From contig CAJTGD010000029.1 in the NCBI GenBank assembly GCA_910575475.1, positions 1 through 64,000 of the forward strand: a stretch of 64,000 nt of DNA. The letters run 5' to 3'. Below, piece after piece: positions 25,312-34,304 of this stretch; position 1 is the first letter of the stretch; each line of letters starts with the position of its first letter. Source of the stretch: Lachnospiraceae bacterium. GTDB lineage: Bacteria > Bacillota > Clostridia > Lachnospirales > Lachnospiraceae. The notes under the pieces are model-generated. The model was not told the origin of the DNA and did not search any database. It saw only the letters and a program-made list of their open reading frames with translations. A program made the position numbers and the translations under genes.

Positions 25312-26220
25312 TTGAAAACAAGTGATATCAGAGCAAGGATCTATTTTCGGAAGAAGCGCCGGGCAATGCGCGGGCACCGGACGGCTCACCAAATGGCCGT
25401 CCGGTATGCGCTGTACTGTATGATCCTCTGTTTTTTTCTTGTAGTGAACATACATATCCTGACCGCCAGGAGCCGGTACAGCAGACTGAATGAAGGCATC
25501 CTGTCGTCAGAAGGATACCGCAGGCAGAGGATGGATTCCGAAATGCTGGAGCATATCCGGATGTCGGAGGATCCGGGCAGAGACTTAGGGCTCTACTGGC
25601 TGGAAAATCATTTCGGACAGGAGGCTTTTGGGTATCCCTGCTCAGCAGAGACGTTTTCCAGGCTGGAAAAAATCTGGTCCGATAAGCAGGGGTGGGAGCT
25701 GTACCGGGATGCCTGCGGGGCAGTATGGAATGATCTGCGGTATTTTCCGATACCGGTTCCGTCCAATGGAGTCCAGGCAGAGGTCACCTACGAGGATTCC
25801 TGGATGTTTGAGAGGAATTACGGAGGAAAGCGGGGGCATGAGGGGACAGATATCATGGCTTCTACAAACGAGCGGGGGCTTTACCCTGTGGTCAGCATGA
25901 CGGACGGGGTCATCCAGCACAAGGGATGGCTGGAAAAGGGCGGATACCGGCTGGGGATCACGGCTCCCGGGGGCGCTTATTTTTATTATGCCCATCTGGA
26001 TTCCTATGCGGATATCGAAGAAGGGGATTCCGTGAAGGCCGGCGATCTGCTGGGATTTATGGGGGATACCGGCTACAGCAAGGTGGAGGGGACTACCGGG
26101 AATTTTCCGGTACACCTGCATCTGGGGATCTATCTGGTCACAGGGAATCAGGAGATCAGCGTGAATCCATATTATCCGCTCCGATATGTGGAAGACCGCA
26201 GGGTGAAATGCGCCTATTAG
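25312..26220 (+). CDS. M23 (LytM/NlpD-type) metallopeptidase, membrane anchored
   Basis: 302 residues with one N-terminal membrane helix (about 33-52) and a C-terminal Gly-Gly endopeptidase-like domain. Zinc ligands are visible in HEGTD and HLHLG, with YFYYAHLDSYA and GDLLGFMGDTGYS between. It probably cuts or senses peptidoglycan cross-links; sporulation proteins such as SpoIIQ share the fold. The start is uncertain: TTG 25312 gives the longest frame but its ribosome binding site is poor; ATG 25364-25366 is another option. Confidence 0.85.
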   Translation: MKTSDIRARIYFRKKRRAMRGHRTAHQMAVRYALYCMILCFFLVVNIHILTARSRYSRLNEGILSSEGYRRQRMDSEMLEHIRMSEDPGRDLGLYWLENHFGQEAFGYPCSAETFSRLEKIWSDKQGWELYRDACGAVWNDLRYFPIPVPSNGVQAEVTYEDSWMFERNYGGKRGHEGTDIMASTNERGLYPVVSMTDGVIQHKGWLEKGGYRLGITAPGGAYFYYAHLDSYADIEEGDSVKAGDLLGFMGDTGYSKVEGTTGNFPVHLHLGIYLVTGNQEISVNPYYPLRYVEDRRVKCAY

Positions 26221-26263
26221 CATATCGATGTATGAATGATCGAGTCATAAGCGCTGGCTGTCC

Positions 26264-26313
26264 ATGCCATACAGAAAGCCTGCCACTGGCAGACTTTCTG
26301 CATACGTTGGCAT
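26264..26313 (+). repeat. Dispersed repeat family B, copy 1
   Basis: A hairpin with arms CAGAAAGCCTGCC (26272-26284) and GGCAGACTTTCTG (26288-26300), extended by ATGCCA/TGGCAT. Related copies are at 48771-48853 and 54779-54852. Confidence 0.8.
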
Positions 26314-26353
26314 TAATAATACGGGAATTGCCCGTATCCAGAGAGGAATAACC

Positions 26354-27772
26354 ATGAAATTACCAGAAGCATTTGAAGAAAAGATGCGTCTTTTGCTGCA
26401 GGAGGAATATGACCGTTATCTGCAGTGCTTTGAGGAACCGCGCCATTACGGACTTCGAGTGAATACGAACAAGATATCCGCGGAAGAGTTTCGAAAGATC
26501 GCTCCCTGGCCGCTGACTCCGGTGCCTTGGATCCCGAACGGGTTTTACTATGACGGGAACCGGGTACAGCCGGCAAAGCACCCGTATTATTTTGCGGGAC
26601 TGTATTACCTTCAGGAGCCCAGCGCCATGACCCCTGCCAGCAGGCTTCCTGTGGAGCCGGGAGATTGTGTGCTGGATGTCTGCGCGGCGCCCGGCGGAAA
26701 GGCGACGGAGCTGGGGGCAAAGCTCCATGGGACCGGGATGCTGGTGGCCAACGATATCAGCAATTCCAGGGCCAGGGGATTATTGAAAAATCTGGAACTG
26801 CTGGGAATCGGAAATGTGCTGGTGACCAGCGAGGAGCCGGGAAAACTGGTGCCGCATTTTACGGAGTTTTTTGACAAGATCCTGATCGATGCCCCCTGCT
26901 CCGGGGAAGGAATGTTCCGGAAGGAAAAGAAGATGATCAAAGCCTGGGAGGAGCACGGGCCGGAATTTTTTTCCAGGCTTCAGCGCAGTATCGTGGTTCA
27001 GGCCGCGGCCATGCTCCGGCCCGGAGGGATGCTTCTCTATTCCACCTGTACCTTTGATCCGCAGGAAAATGAACGGATTATAGAATATCTGATGAGTCAA
27101 TGCCCGGAGTTTGAGATCTGTGAAATGGAAGGGTATGAGGGCTTCTGTCCCGGGCGTCCGGAATTTACGAAAAGCAAATGTCCGGAGCTTGAGAAAACGG
27201 TCCGGATCTTTCCCCATAAGATGCAGGGGGAAGGGCATTTTATCGCGTTATTGAGAAAGAAAGCTCCGTGGGAGGATCATGCTGGAAGCACCGGACGAGG
27301 TGCTGCAGTTGGAGCCCCAGGAAGAAGCGGGACGGCGGGAAAACGGAAGCTGCCGGAGGAACTGGAAGAATTTCTGGGGAGCCTGCGTCTGGAGCTGAAT
27401 CGGAGACGGCTGGAGATCCGGGAGGAGCGGGTCTATTATATGCCGGAAGGAATGCCGGAGCTGCGGGGCATCCGTTTCTTGCGCTCCGGGCTGCTGCTGG
27501 GGGAATTGAAGAAGAACCGTTTTGAACCGGGACAGGCACTTGCCATGTATCTGAAAAAGGAAGATTACGGAAACATTCTGGATCTTTCCGCGGAGGACGA
27601 GCGTGTGATCCGCTACCTGAAAGGGGAGACTCTGGATGTGGAGGATCTGGTTTCGCACAGAGAAAAGGGCTGGTATCTGGTCTGTGTGGACGGATATCCG
27701 CTGGGCTTCGGAAAGCTGGCCTCTCAGGTTCTGAAAAATAAATACCTGCCGGGGTGGCGGTGGATGTCATAG
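26354..27772 (+). CDS. rsmF: 16S rRNA (cytosine-C5) methyltransferase, RsmB/RsmF (NOP) family
   Basis: 472 residues. The Rossmann methyltransferase core has DVCAAPGGKATELG (SAM site), the two family cysteines in APCSGEGMFRKE and YSTCTFDPQENE, and the C-terminal RsmF/YebU-like RNA-binding region ending with FGKLASQVLKNKYLPGW. It makes m5C in 16S rRNA. ATG 26354 follows GAGAGGAATA; a longer upstream frame runs through repeat B and is rejected. It heads a cluster of RNA-modification genes (rsuA-like, ygiQ, rluD-like). Confidence 0.92.
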   Translation: MKLPEAFEEKMRLLLQEEYDRYLQCFEEPRHYGLRVNTNKISAEEFRKIAPWPLTPVPWIPNGFYYDGNRVQPAKHPYYFAGLYYLQEPSAMTPASRLPVEPGDCVLDVCAAPGGKATELGAKLHGTGMLVANDISNSRARGLLKNLELLGIGNVLVTSEEPGKLVPHFTEFFDKILIDAPCSGEGMFRKEKKMIKAWEEHGPEFFSRLQRSIVVQAAAMLRPGGMLLYSTCTFDPQENERIIEYLMSQCPEFEICEMEGYEGFCPGRPEFTKSKCPELEKTVRIFPHKMQGEGHFIALLRKKAPWEDHAGSTGRGAAVGAPGRSGTAGKRKLPEELEEFLGSLRLELNRRRLEIREERVYYMPEGMPELRGIRFLRSGLLLGELKKNRFEPGQALAMYLKKEDYGNILDLSAEDERVIRYLKGETLDVEDLVSHREKGWYLVCVDGYPLGFGKLASQVLKNKYLPGWRWMS

Positions 27773-27805
27773 GCAGCAGGCTTTCTGCAAGGAAGGGGGA
27801 CAAGT

Positions 27806-28513
27806 ATGAAACTGCGGCTGGATAAATTTCTGGCAGACATGGGACTGGGGACCCGGAGCGAAGTGAAGAAAGCAATCCGCAAGGGGCTGGCGCAGGTCAA
27901 TGCACAGACCATACGGGAGCCGGAATATAAGGTAGACACGGAAGCGGATCAAGTGCTGTTCGGCGGACAGCCGGCGGCTTACCGGGAGTTTGAATACTAT
28001 ATGCTGAACAAGCCCGCAGGCGTGATCTCCGCGACTGAGGACCCAAAAGAACGCTGCGTCGTGGATCTGATCGAAAGCCGGATGCGCAAAGACCTGTTTC
28101 CGGTAGGGCGTCTGGATAAGGATACGGAAGGGCTTCTGCTCATCACCAATGACGGGGATCTGGCCCATCGGCTGCTGTCTCCGAAGAAGCATGTGGACAA
28201 GGTTTATTTTGCAAGGATCCGGGGCAGGGTCACAGAGGAGGATGTGGAACATTTCCGCCAGGGCGTGGACATCGGAGAAAAAAACCGGACCCTTCCTTCC
28301 GAACTTCGTATTCTGGAAGCCGGAGAGATCTCAGAGATCGAGCTGACCATCCGGGAGGGAAAATTCCATCAGGTCAAGCGGATGTTCCAGGCAGCCGGCA
28401 AGGAAGTGCTGTATCTGAAACGCCTGCAAATGGGGCCGCTTGTACTGGACGAATCGCTGAAACCGGGAGAATACCGGACATTAAATACGCAGGAGCTGGA
28501 TATACTATGTTAA
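27806..28513 (+). CDS. rsuA: 16S rRNA pseudouridine synthase, RsuA family
   Basis: 235 residues: an N-terminal S4 RNA-binding domain (MKLRLDKFLADMGLGTRSEV) and a catalytic domain with GRLDKDTEGLLLITNDG, whose Asp is the nucleophile. FHQVKRMFQAAGKEV is a further family block. ATG 27806 has GGAAGGGGG upstream. It overlaps the HAD gene by 7 bases. Confidence 0.94.
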   Translation: MKLRLDKFLADMGLGTRSEVKKAIRKGLAQVNAQTIREPEYKVDTEADQVLFGGQPAAYREFEYYMLNKPAGVISATEDPKERCVVDLIESRMRKDLFPVGRLDKDTEGLLLITNDGDLAHRLLSPKKHVDKVYFARIRGRVTEEDVEHFRQGVDIGEKNRTLPSELRILEAGEISEIELTIREGKFHQVKRMFQAAGKEVLYLKRLQMGPLVLDESLKPGEYRTLNTQELDILC

Positions 28514-29184
28514 AAGAAAAAAAGGCAGTTATATTTGATATGGACGGATCTCTGGTGGATTCGATGTGGATGTGGCCGGAGGTGGACCGGGAATATATGA
28601 AGAAGCATAGGATCACCCCGCCGGAAAGCTTTCATAAAGATATCGAGGGAATGAGCTATGTGCAGACGGCGCAGTATTTTCTGGATCAGTTTCCGGTTCT
28701 GGACTGCGCCGTGGAGGATATCTGCAGGGAATGGACCGAGATGACCCGGGAGCTGTATCGGACCCGTGTGCCGTTAAAGCCGGGGGCAGGGGAATTTCTG
28801 GAGCGGATGAAGCGGCAGGGGATCCTTATGGGGATCGCCACCAGCAATTCCCGGGAGCTGGCATTTACGGCTCTCGACGCCCTGCGTATCCGGGATTATT
28901 TTTCCGCGGTCATTACATCCGATGAGGTACAAAACGGAAAGCCTGCCCCGGATGTCTACTTAAAAGCAGCCATGGAGCTGGAGGTTTCGCCCCGGGAATG
29001 CCTGGTATTTGAGGATATTCCGAACGGGATTCGGGCCGGAAAGCGCGCGGGCATGAGTGTGTGCGCGGTCGATGATCTGTTTTCCGCCTCCTGTGAAGCC
29101 GAGAAACGGAAGCTCTCGGATTATTATATCCGGGATTACAGGGAGATCTGGGACGGAACCTATGAAATCTGCGGGAGAGTATAG
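28507..29184 (+). CDS. HAD-superfamily hydrolase, beta-phosphoglucomutase-like subfamily
   Basis: 225 residues with motif I VIFDMDGSLVDS (nucleophile and acid aspartates), a helical cap (residues 15-85), motif II IATSNS, motif III Lys in QNGKPAPDVYLKAA and motif IV VFEDIPNGIRAGKRAGM. It dephosphorylates or isomerises small phosphometabolites; the substrate is not predictable. The start overlaps the rsuA stop, so the two are translated in tandem. Confidence 0.93.
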   Translation: MLKEKKAVIFDMDGSLVDSMWMWPEVDREYMKKHRITPPESFHKDIEGMSYVQTAQYFLDQFPVLDCAVEDICREWTEMTRELYRTRVPLKPGAGEFLERMKRQGILMGIATSNSRELAFTALDALRIRDYFSAVITSDEVQNGKPAPDVYLKAAMELEVSPRECLVFEDIPNGIRAGKRAGMSVCAVDDLFSASCEAEKRKLSDYYIRDYREIWDGTYEICGRV

Positions 29185-29188
29185 AAAG

Positions 29189-31177
29189 ATGGAACAGAAA
29201 TTTTTACCGCTTTGCCGGGAGGATATGGAGGCGCGGGGATGGGATCAGGCGGATTTTGTCTATGTGATCGGGGATGCCTATGTGGATCATCCCTCCTTCG
29301 GACATGCCATTATCAGCCGGCTCCTGGAAAGCCGCGGCTACCGGGTGGCCATCCTGTCCCAGCCGGACTGGAAGGATGACAAAAGCATCACCGTATACGG
29401 GGAGCCAAGGCTTGCGTTTCTCGTGTCCGCGGGAAATATGGATTCCATGGTCAACCATTACGCTGTTTCCGGAAAACGGCGGGCAGCGGACGCCTATACC
29501 CCGGGCGGCGTCATGGGAAAGCGGCCGGACTATGCGGCAGTGGTCTACGGCAATCTGATCCGCAGGACCTACAAGCATACACCTGTGATCCTGGGCGGGA
29601 TTGAGGCCAGTCTCCGGCGGCTGGCGCACTATGATTACTGGTCGGACAGGCTGAAGCGTTCCATCCTTCTGGACTCCGGAGCGGACATGATCTCTTACGG
29701 CATGGGGGAGCGTTCCATCGTGGAGATCGCGGAAGCTCTGGAGGCGGGCATTTCTGTCAGGGATCTGACTTATATCGAAGGAACGGTAGTCAGGGCACGG
29801 AGCCTGGATTCGGTATACGATGCATTGGTTTTGCCATCCTTTGAGGAAATGCAGCGGGACAAGCGGGAATATGCCAAAAGCTTCTATACCCAGTACTGCA
29901 ATACGGATCCGTTTTCCGGAAGGCGGCTTGCGGAGCCTTATCCGGGAAATGTCTATGTGGTACAGAATCCTCCGGCAAAGCCCCTGACGCAGATGGAAAT
30001 GGATGATATCTATGGACTGCCCTTTACGCGCACCTTTCATCCGTCCTATCAGGCACTGGGCGGCGTACCGGCCATTGAAGAGGTCCGGTTCAGCCTGACC
30101 GGCAGCCGGGGATGCTTCGGCGGCTGCAGCTTCTGTGCCCTGACCTTCCATCAGGGAAGGATCGTACAGAGCAGGAGCTGGGAATCTCTGCTGGAGGAAG
30201 CCAGGCAGATGACAAAGGAAGCGGATTTTAAGGGATATATCCATGATGTGGGAGGCCCCACGGCGAACTTCCGCCATCCGTCCTGCGAAAAGCAATGGGA
30301 GCATGGCGTCTGCCCGAAGAAGCAGTGCCTGTTTCCGAAGCCCTGTAAAAATCTGCAGGCGGACCACAGGGAATATGTGGACATCCTGCGGGCATTGAGA
30401 GAGCTTCCGGGAGTGAAAAAGGTCTTTATCCGGTCCGGGATCCGGTTCGATTATCTGCTTGCAGACCCGGATCCGGCTTTTTTGCGGGAGCTTTGCAGCC
30501 ATCATGTGAGCGGGCAGCTAAAGGTGGCTCCCGAGCATGTGTCGGACGGGGTGCTGGAATTGATGGGAAAACCGAAGAATCAGGTATATCAGCAATTTGC
30601 GGATCGGTTTGTGAAGATGAACCGGAACCTTAAGAAGGAGCAGTATCTGGTTCCCTATCTGATGTCCTCCCATCCGGGCTCTTCCTGGAAGGAAGCCGTG
30701 GAGCTGGCGGAGTTCTGCAGGGACATGGGGTATATGCCGGAGCAGGTGCAGGATTTTTATCCCACGCCGTCCACCATATCCACCTGCATGTATTATACGG
30801 GATTGGATCCCCGGACGATGAAGCCGGTCTATGTACCGAAGAATCCCCATGAGAAGGCCATGCAGAGAGCGTTGATCCAATACCGGAACCCGGCCAATTA
30901 TGACCTGGTGAAGGAAGCCCTTCAAAAGGCCGGACGCACGGATCTGATCGGATTTGATCAAAAATGCCTGATCCGGCCGAGGAAGCTGTCCGGGGAGAAG
31001 GCTCAGAAGAAAGAGCTGGAAGCGAAAAAGAAGCATTCTGGAAGAAAAAATCCGGAGATTAAAAGAAAAAAACAGGAGATCAAAAGAAAAAATCCAGAGA
31101 TCAAAAGAAGGAATCCGGAAATCAAAAGAGAATATCAGGAAGGCAGGAGAGAACGTAAGAGAAGCGGAAAAAGATGA
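29189..31177 (+). CDS. ygiQ: YgiQ family radical SAM protein
   Basis: About 662 residues. The N-terminal UPF0313 domain (DFVYVIGDAYVDHPSFGHAI), radical SAM cluster motif CFGGCSFCAL (CxxxCxxC), and DVGGPTANFR plus SGQLKVAPEHVSDGVL of the barrel are present. The function of YgiQ is not settled. ATG 29189 is preferred; ATG 29162 in the same frame is possible. The last ~60 residues are an added Lys-rich tail containing four near-perfect heptads of the type NPEIKRK. Confidence 0.93.
   Translation: MEQKFLPLCREDMEARGWDQADFVYVIGDAYVDHPSFGHAIISRLLESRGYRVAILSQPDWKDDKSITVYGEPRLAFLVSAGNMDSMVNHYAVSGKRRAADAYTPGGVMGKRPDYAAVVYGNLIRRTYKHTPVILGGIEASLRRLAHYDYWSDRLKRSILLDSGADMISYGMGERSIVEIAEALEAGISVRDLTYIEGTVVRARSLDSVYDALVLPSFEEMQRDKREYAKSFYTQYCNTDPFSGRRLAEPYPGNVYVVQNPPAKPLTQMEMDDIYGLPFTRTFHPSYQALGGVPAIEEVRFSLTGSRGCFGGCSFCALTFHQGRIVQSRSWESLLEEARQMTKEADFKGYIHDVGGPTANFRHPSCEKQWEHGVCPKKQCLFPKPCKNLQADHREYVDILRALRELPGVKKVFIRSGIRFDYLLADPDPAFLRELCSHHVSGQLKVAPEHVSDGVLELMGKPKNQVYQQFADRFVKMNRNLKKEQYLVPYLMSSHPGSSWKEAVELAEFCRDMGYMPEQVQDFYPTPSTISTCMYYTGLDPRTMKPVYVPKNPHEKAMQRALIQYRNPANYDLVKEALQKAGRTDLIGFDQKCLIRPRKLSGEKAQKKELEAKKKHSGRKNPEIKRKKQEIKRKNPEIKRRNPEIKREYQEGRRERKRSGKR
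31049..31132 (+). repeat. Four tandem 21-bp units in the ygiQ 3' end
   Basis: Units at 31049, 31070, 31091 and 31112 each encode (N/K)(P/Q)EIKR(K/R/E). The frame stays open and the repeats add a basic tail to YgiQ. The copy number may vary between strains by slippage. Confidence 0.85.
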
Positions 31178-31211
31178 AGGGGGAGCAAGCGTGCAAGGAG
31201 GCAGTCAGGTT

Positions 31212-31976
31212 ATGAAAATTGCGGTAGTGACAGGGGCATCTTCCGGCATCGGGAGAGAATTTGTAAAGCAGATGGGACATTTTTATCGGAATCTGGATGA
31301 GATCTGGGTGATCGCCCGCAGGGGGCACAGACTCCAGGAGCTGAACCAGCTTTCCAGGGTTCCGATCCGGATCCTGGAGGGGGATCTGCTCCGGGAAGAG
31401 GTGTATGAGAAGCTGGAAAAGCTACTTCGGGAGGAAGCGCCGGATATCCGGATGCTGGTGAACGGTGCCGGCTTCGGGAAAAGCGGGACGGTGGAAGACA
31501 TTCTGGAGGAAGACAAAGCTTTGCAGACGGAAATGATCACATTGAACTGCACTGCGCTTTCCAGGATCACATTTTGCTGCCTGCCCTGTCTTTCCAGAGG
31601 CAGCAGGATCATCCAGATGGCTAGCGCCGCTGCCTTTTCTCCCCAGCCCTCTTTTGCGGTCTATGCGGCGACCAAAGCCTATGTGCTGAGCTTTTCCAGA
31701 AGCCTGGGGGCGGAGCTGAAAAGACGGGGGATCTATGTCACCGCAGTCTGCCCGGGGCCGGTGGATACGGAATTTTTCCGGGTCTCGGGGGAACTGGACA
31801 ATCCGCTGAAAAAGCTGGTGAAGGTCCGGCCCCAGGGGGTGGTGAGGAAGGCTCTGCTGGACAGCCGGGCAGGAAAGGACATCTCCGTATACGGGCTGCC
31901 CATGAAGTGTGCCCATGCGGCGTCCAAGCTGCTGCCCCATCGTCTGATCTTAACGTTTATTGGAGGGAAACCATGA
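31212..31976 (+). CDS. Short-chain dehydrogenase/reductase
   Basis: 254 residues of classical SDR type: cofactor motif TGASSGIGREF, NGAGFGKSG, and active-site YAATKAYVLSFS (YxxxK) with the preceding MASAAAFSPQPSF serine. The Arg after the glycine motif region (IARRGHRLQEL) suggests NADP(H). ATG 31212 is chosen because AGGAGG (31196-31201) lies 10 bases ahead; the upstream GTG 31191 has none. It overlaps the following gene by ATGA. Confidence 0.9.
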   Translation: MKIAVVTGASSGIGREFVKQMGHFYRNLDEIWVIARRGHRLQELNQLSRVPIRILEGDLLREEVYEKLEKLLREEAPDIRMLVNGAGFGKSGTVEDILEEDKALQTEMITLNCTALSRITFCCLPCLSRGSRIIQMASAAAFSPQPSFAVYAATKAYVLSFSRSLGAELKRRGIYVTAVCPGPVDTEFFRVSGELDNPLKKLVKVRPQGVVRKALLDSRAGKDISVYGLPMKCAHAASKLLPHRLILTFIGGKP

Positions 31977-32551
31977 TAAAATGTGAAAAAGGAACGCCGG
32001 GTTATCTGCGCGAAAAACTGAAGATCGAGATCCTGCGTACAGTGGTATATTTTGCCATTGTGATCGCCGTATTTCTGCTGGGCTACAGCCAGACCCATTC
32101 CAAAAAGAACCTGCTGACGGTGGTCGCCGTGGTGGGATGCCTTCCCGCCTGCAAGGCGCTGGTGGGGGTCATCACGCGGATCCCTTATCAGACGGTGGAT
32201 CCGGCACTGCCTGACGAGATCGGGGGCAAGGCTTCGCATCTGACGGTGATTTATGACCTGGTGGTGACAAGCACGGAGAAGATCATGCCCATCGACTGCA
32301 TGGTGATCTCCCACCAAAAGGTCTACGGATATACCACCGGAAAAAAAGTGGACCTGCAGGAGACAGCGGCTTATCTGCGCAAGATGCTGCGCCAGAACGA
32401 TTTTCCAGAGGTGTCTGTCAAGATGTATGACCAGTACAAGCAATTCCTCTCCATCGTGGAAGGGCTGGAGAATATTGCGGCCGTAGAAAAGGCAGATACG
32501 AAAGAAGAGGAAGGGCAGATCGCGCATGTGATCATGAATCTTTCCCTGTAG
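31973..32551 (+). CDS. Conserved hypothetical membrane protein
   Basis: 192 residues with two adjacent N-terminal helices (about 22-42 and 48-66: ILRTVVYFAIVIAVFLLGYS and LLTVVAVVGCLPACKALVGV) and a cytosolic alpha/beta domain of about 120 residues. No known motif. GGAGGG precedes ATG 31973, which overlaps the SDR stop codon, so the two are co-translated. I do not recognise the family. Confidence 0.75.
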   Translation: MIKCEKGTPGYLREKLKIEILRTVVYFAIVIAVFLLGYSQTHSKKNLLTVVAVVGCLPACKALVGVITRIPYQTVDPALPDEIGGKASHLTVIYDLVVTSTEKIMPIDCMVISHQKVYGYTTGKKVDLQETAAYLRKMLRQNDFPEVSVKMYDQYKQFLSIVEGLENIAAVEKADTKEEEGQIAHVIMNLSL

Positions 32552-32679
32552 AAACGCAGGAAGGTCCGGTGATCTGTCCCTGCTTGAGGAAAAAAACTTG
32601 CGGAAAAGTAATGGGGTGGATGTCGTTACCATGAGCGGCCGGTCAGGCCGTGAACAGTGAGCAGGAACGGAGGAGAGAC

Positions 32680-33765
32680 GTGCGGGAGATTCGCATTACG
32701 GAAAATGAGGCGGGCCAGCGGCTGGACAAACTGCTGGCAAAATTTTTGAAGGAGGCGCCCAAAAGCTTCCTTTACAAAATGCTTCGGAAAAAGAATATCA
32801 CATTAAACGGGAAAAAGGCGTCCGGTTCCGAAAAGCTTTCCCAGGGGGACGCAGTGAAGCTGTTCCTCTCGGAAGAAACCATAGAAAAATTTTCAGGAAA
32901 CGCGTCGGACCCTGCTCAGGACGTATATACAGGCAGGGCAGAAGCTTTGGATATTCTCTATGAGGATACCCATGTGCTCCTGCTGAACAAGCCGGCGGGG
33001 ATGCTCTCCCAGAAGGCCCGGGAGGAGGATGTATCCGCCGTGGAGCATCTGACCCGGTATCTGCTGGACACAGGCGCGCTGACAAAAGAAGCATTAAAGA
33101 CCTTCCGGCCTTCGGTCTGCAACCGGCTGGATCGGAACACCAGCGGGATCCTCGCCGCCGGAAAGAGTCTGGCAGGCCTGCAGGAGCTGAGCCGTTTTTT
33201 TAAGGAGCGTTCCCTTGGAAAATATTACCTCTGCCTGGTTTACGGAAACGTAAATCAGCCGGAAGCCATCCAGGGATATCTGGTGAAGAAGGAACAGACA
33301 AACCATGTCCGGATCGCGGACCATGAGATGCCGGGAGGTGTCCGGATCGAGACCGAATACCGTCCCCTTGCGTCAGGCGGGGAATGTACGCTTTTGGAAG
33401 TCCATCTGGTGACCGGAAAGACCCACCAGATCCGGGCCCATCTTGCGTCAAAGGGGCATCCGATCCTGGGGGATTATAAGTACGGGATCCGCAGGATCAA
33501 CGACAGGTATCAAAAGCAGTACGGCCTGAAATCCCAGCTTCTTCATGCGTGGAGGCTTCGGATGCCGGATACGGAAGGCGTGCTGGGATATCTGTCGGGC
33601 AGGGAGTTTCAGGCGCCGCCTCCGGCCTTGTTTCAGCGCATCTGCCGGGAAAAGACGGGATATTTCATTTTTCAGAAGGATAAAGGAGCAGGACAATATG
33701 GCGACATGGAATTCGCGCGGCCTCAGGGGCTCTACCCTGGAGGATCTGATCAACCGGACAAATGA
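32680..33765 (+). CDS. Ribosomal large subunit pseudouridine synthase, RluA/RluC/RluD family
   Basis: About 361 residues: an N-terminal S4 domain (GQRLDKLLAKFLKEAPKSFLY), then the catalytic domain with NRLDRNTSGILAAGKS, the Asp being the nucleophile, and LVTGKTHQIRAHLA and GHPILGDYKYG. GTG 32680 has GGAGGA at a good distance; GTG 32650 in frame is less likely. The C-terminal 20 residues are encoded by DNA that is also the start of recU in another frame (68-base overlap). Confidence 0.93.
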   Translation: MREIRITENEAGQRLDKLLAKFLKEAPKSFLYKMLRKKNITLNGKKASGSEKLSQGDAVKLFLSEETIEKFSGNASDPAQDVYTGRAEALDILYEDTHVLLLNKPAGMLSQKAREEDVSAVEHLTRYLLDTGALTKEALKTFRPSVCNRLDRNTSGILAAGKSLAGLQELSRFFKERSLGKYYLCLVYGNVNQPEAIQGYLVKKEQTNHVRIADHEMPGGVRIETEYRPLASGGECTLLEVHLVTGKTHQIRAHLASKGHPILGDYKYGIRRINDRYQKQYGLKSQLLHAWRLRMPDTEGVLGYLSGREFQAPPPALFQRICREKTGYFIFQKDKGAGQYGDMEFARPQGLYPGGSDQPDK

Positions 33766-34231
33766 ACGGTACGAGGAATGGAATCTGGCGCTGATCCAGA
33801 AGATTCCCACCCCCATTACTCCGGTGCAGATCGACAAGGAGCACCGGCATATCACGCTGGCATATTTTGACAAGATCAGTACGGTGGATTATATCGGGGC
33901 GGTTCAGGGAATCCCGGTCTGCTTTGATGCCAAGGAATGCTCAGTGGATACCTTCCCTCTGCAGAATGTACATGAGCACCAGATCCGCTTTATGGAAAAG
34001 TTTGAACGCCAGGGCGGGATTTCTTTTTTATTGATCTACTACAGCGGAAAAAACAGGCTGTATTATATGAAATATGCGGAAATCCGAAGGTTCTGGGACC
34101 GCGCTCAGGAGGGAGGGCGCAAAAGCTTCCGGTTCGACGAACTGAATGAGGAATATTTTATGTCACTGAAAAATAACTGCTTTGTCCCCTATCTGGACTA
34201 TATTCAGAAGGATTTGGACAGCAGGGATTGA
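33698..34231 (+). CDS. recU: Holliday junction resolvase RecU
   Basis: 177 residues of the RecU/penicillin-binding protein-related factor A family: WNSRGLRGSTLEDLINRTN, YFDKISTVDYIG, VCFDAKECS (nuclease Asp/Glu-x-Lys) and FLLIYYSGKNRLYYM. It is the Firmicutes counterpart of RuvC and completes the RuvAB system at 5222-6885. ATG 33698 with AGGAGCAGG upstream lies within the end of the preceding gene. The stop codon (34229-34231) overlaps the -35 box of the his promoter. Confidence 0.9.
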   Translation: MATWNSRGLRGSTLEDLINRTNERYEEWNLALIQKIPTPITPVQIDKEHRHITLAYFDKISTVDYIGAVQGIPVCFDAKECSVDTFPLQNVHEHQIRFMEKFERQGGISFLLIYYSGKNRLYYMKYAEIRRFWDRAQEGGRKSFRFDELNEEYFMSLKNNCFVPYLDYIQKDLDSRD

Positions 34232-34256
34232 CATTCGAATCGAAACTTCGTATAAT
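34228..34256 (+). promoter_or_regulatory. Consensus promoter of the his operon
   Basis: TTGACA (34228-34233), exactly 17 bases, TATAAT (34251-34256). Both hexamers match consensus fully. The spacer holds TTCGAATCGAA, a near-palindrome. The leader is only about 40 bases, too short for a T-box, so histidine control would have to act at initiation or on HisG. Confidence 0.9.
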
Positions 34257-34304
34257 GACAGGGGATTTTAGCACTGTAGCGAAGTAAAGAAAGGGTTCTA
34301 TATT

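Noticed and set aside
31049-31132. CRISPR-like tandem units
   Set aside because: Units are 21 bp, contiguous and keep the ygiQ frame open; there are no spacers. No CRISPR array was seen in the window.
34257-34304. T-box or attenuator before hisZ
   Set aside because: The leader is under 50 bases and has no specifier loop or terminator.
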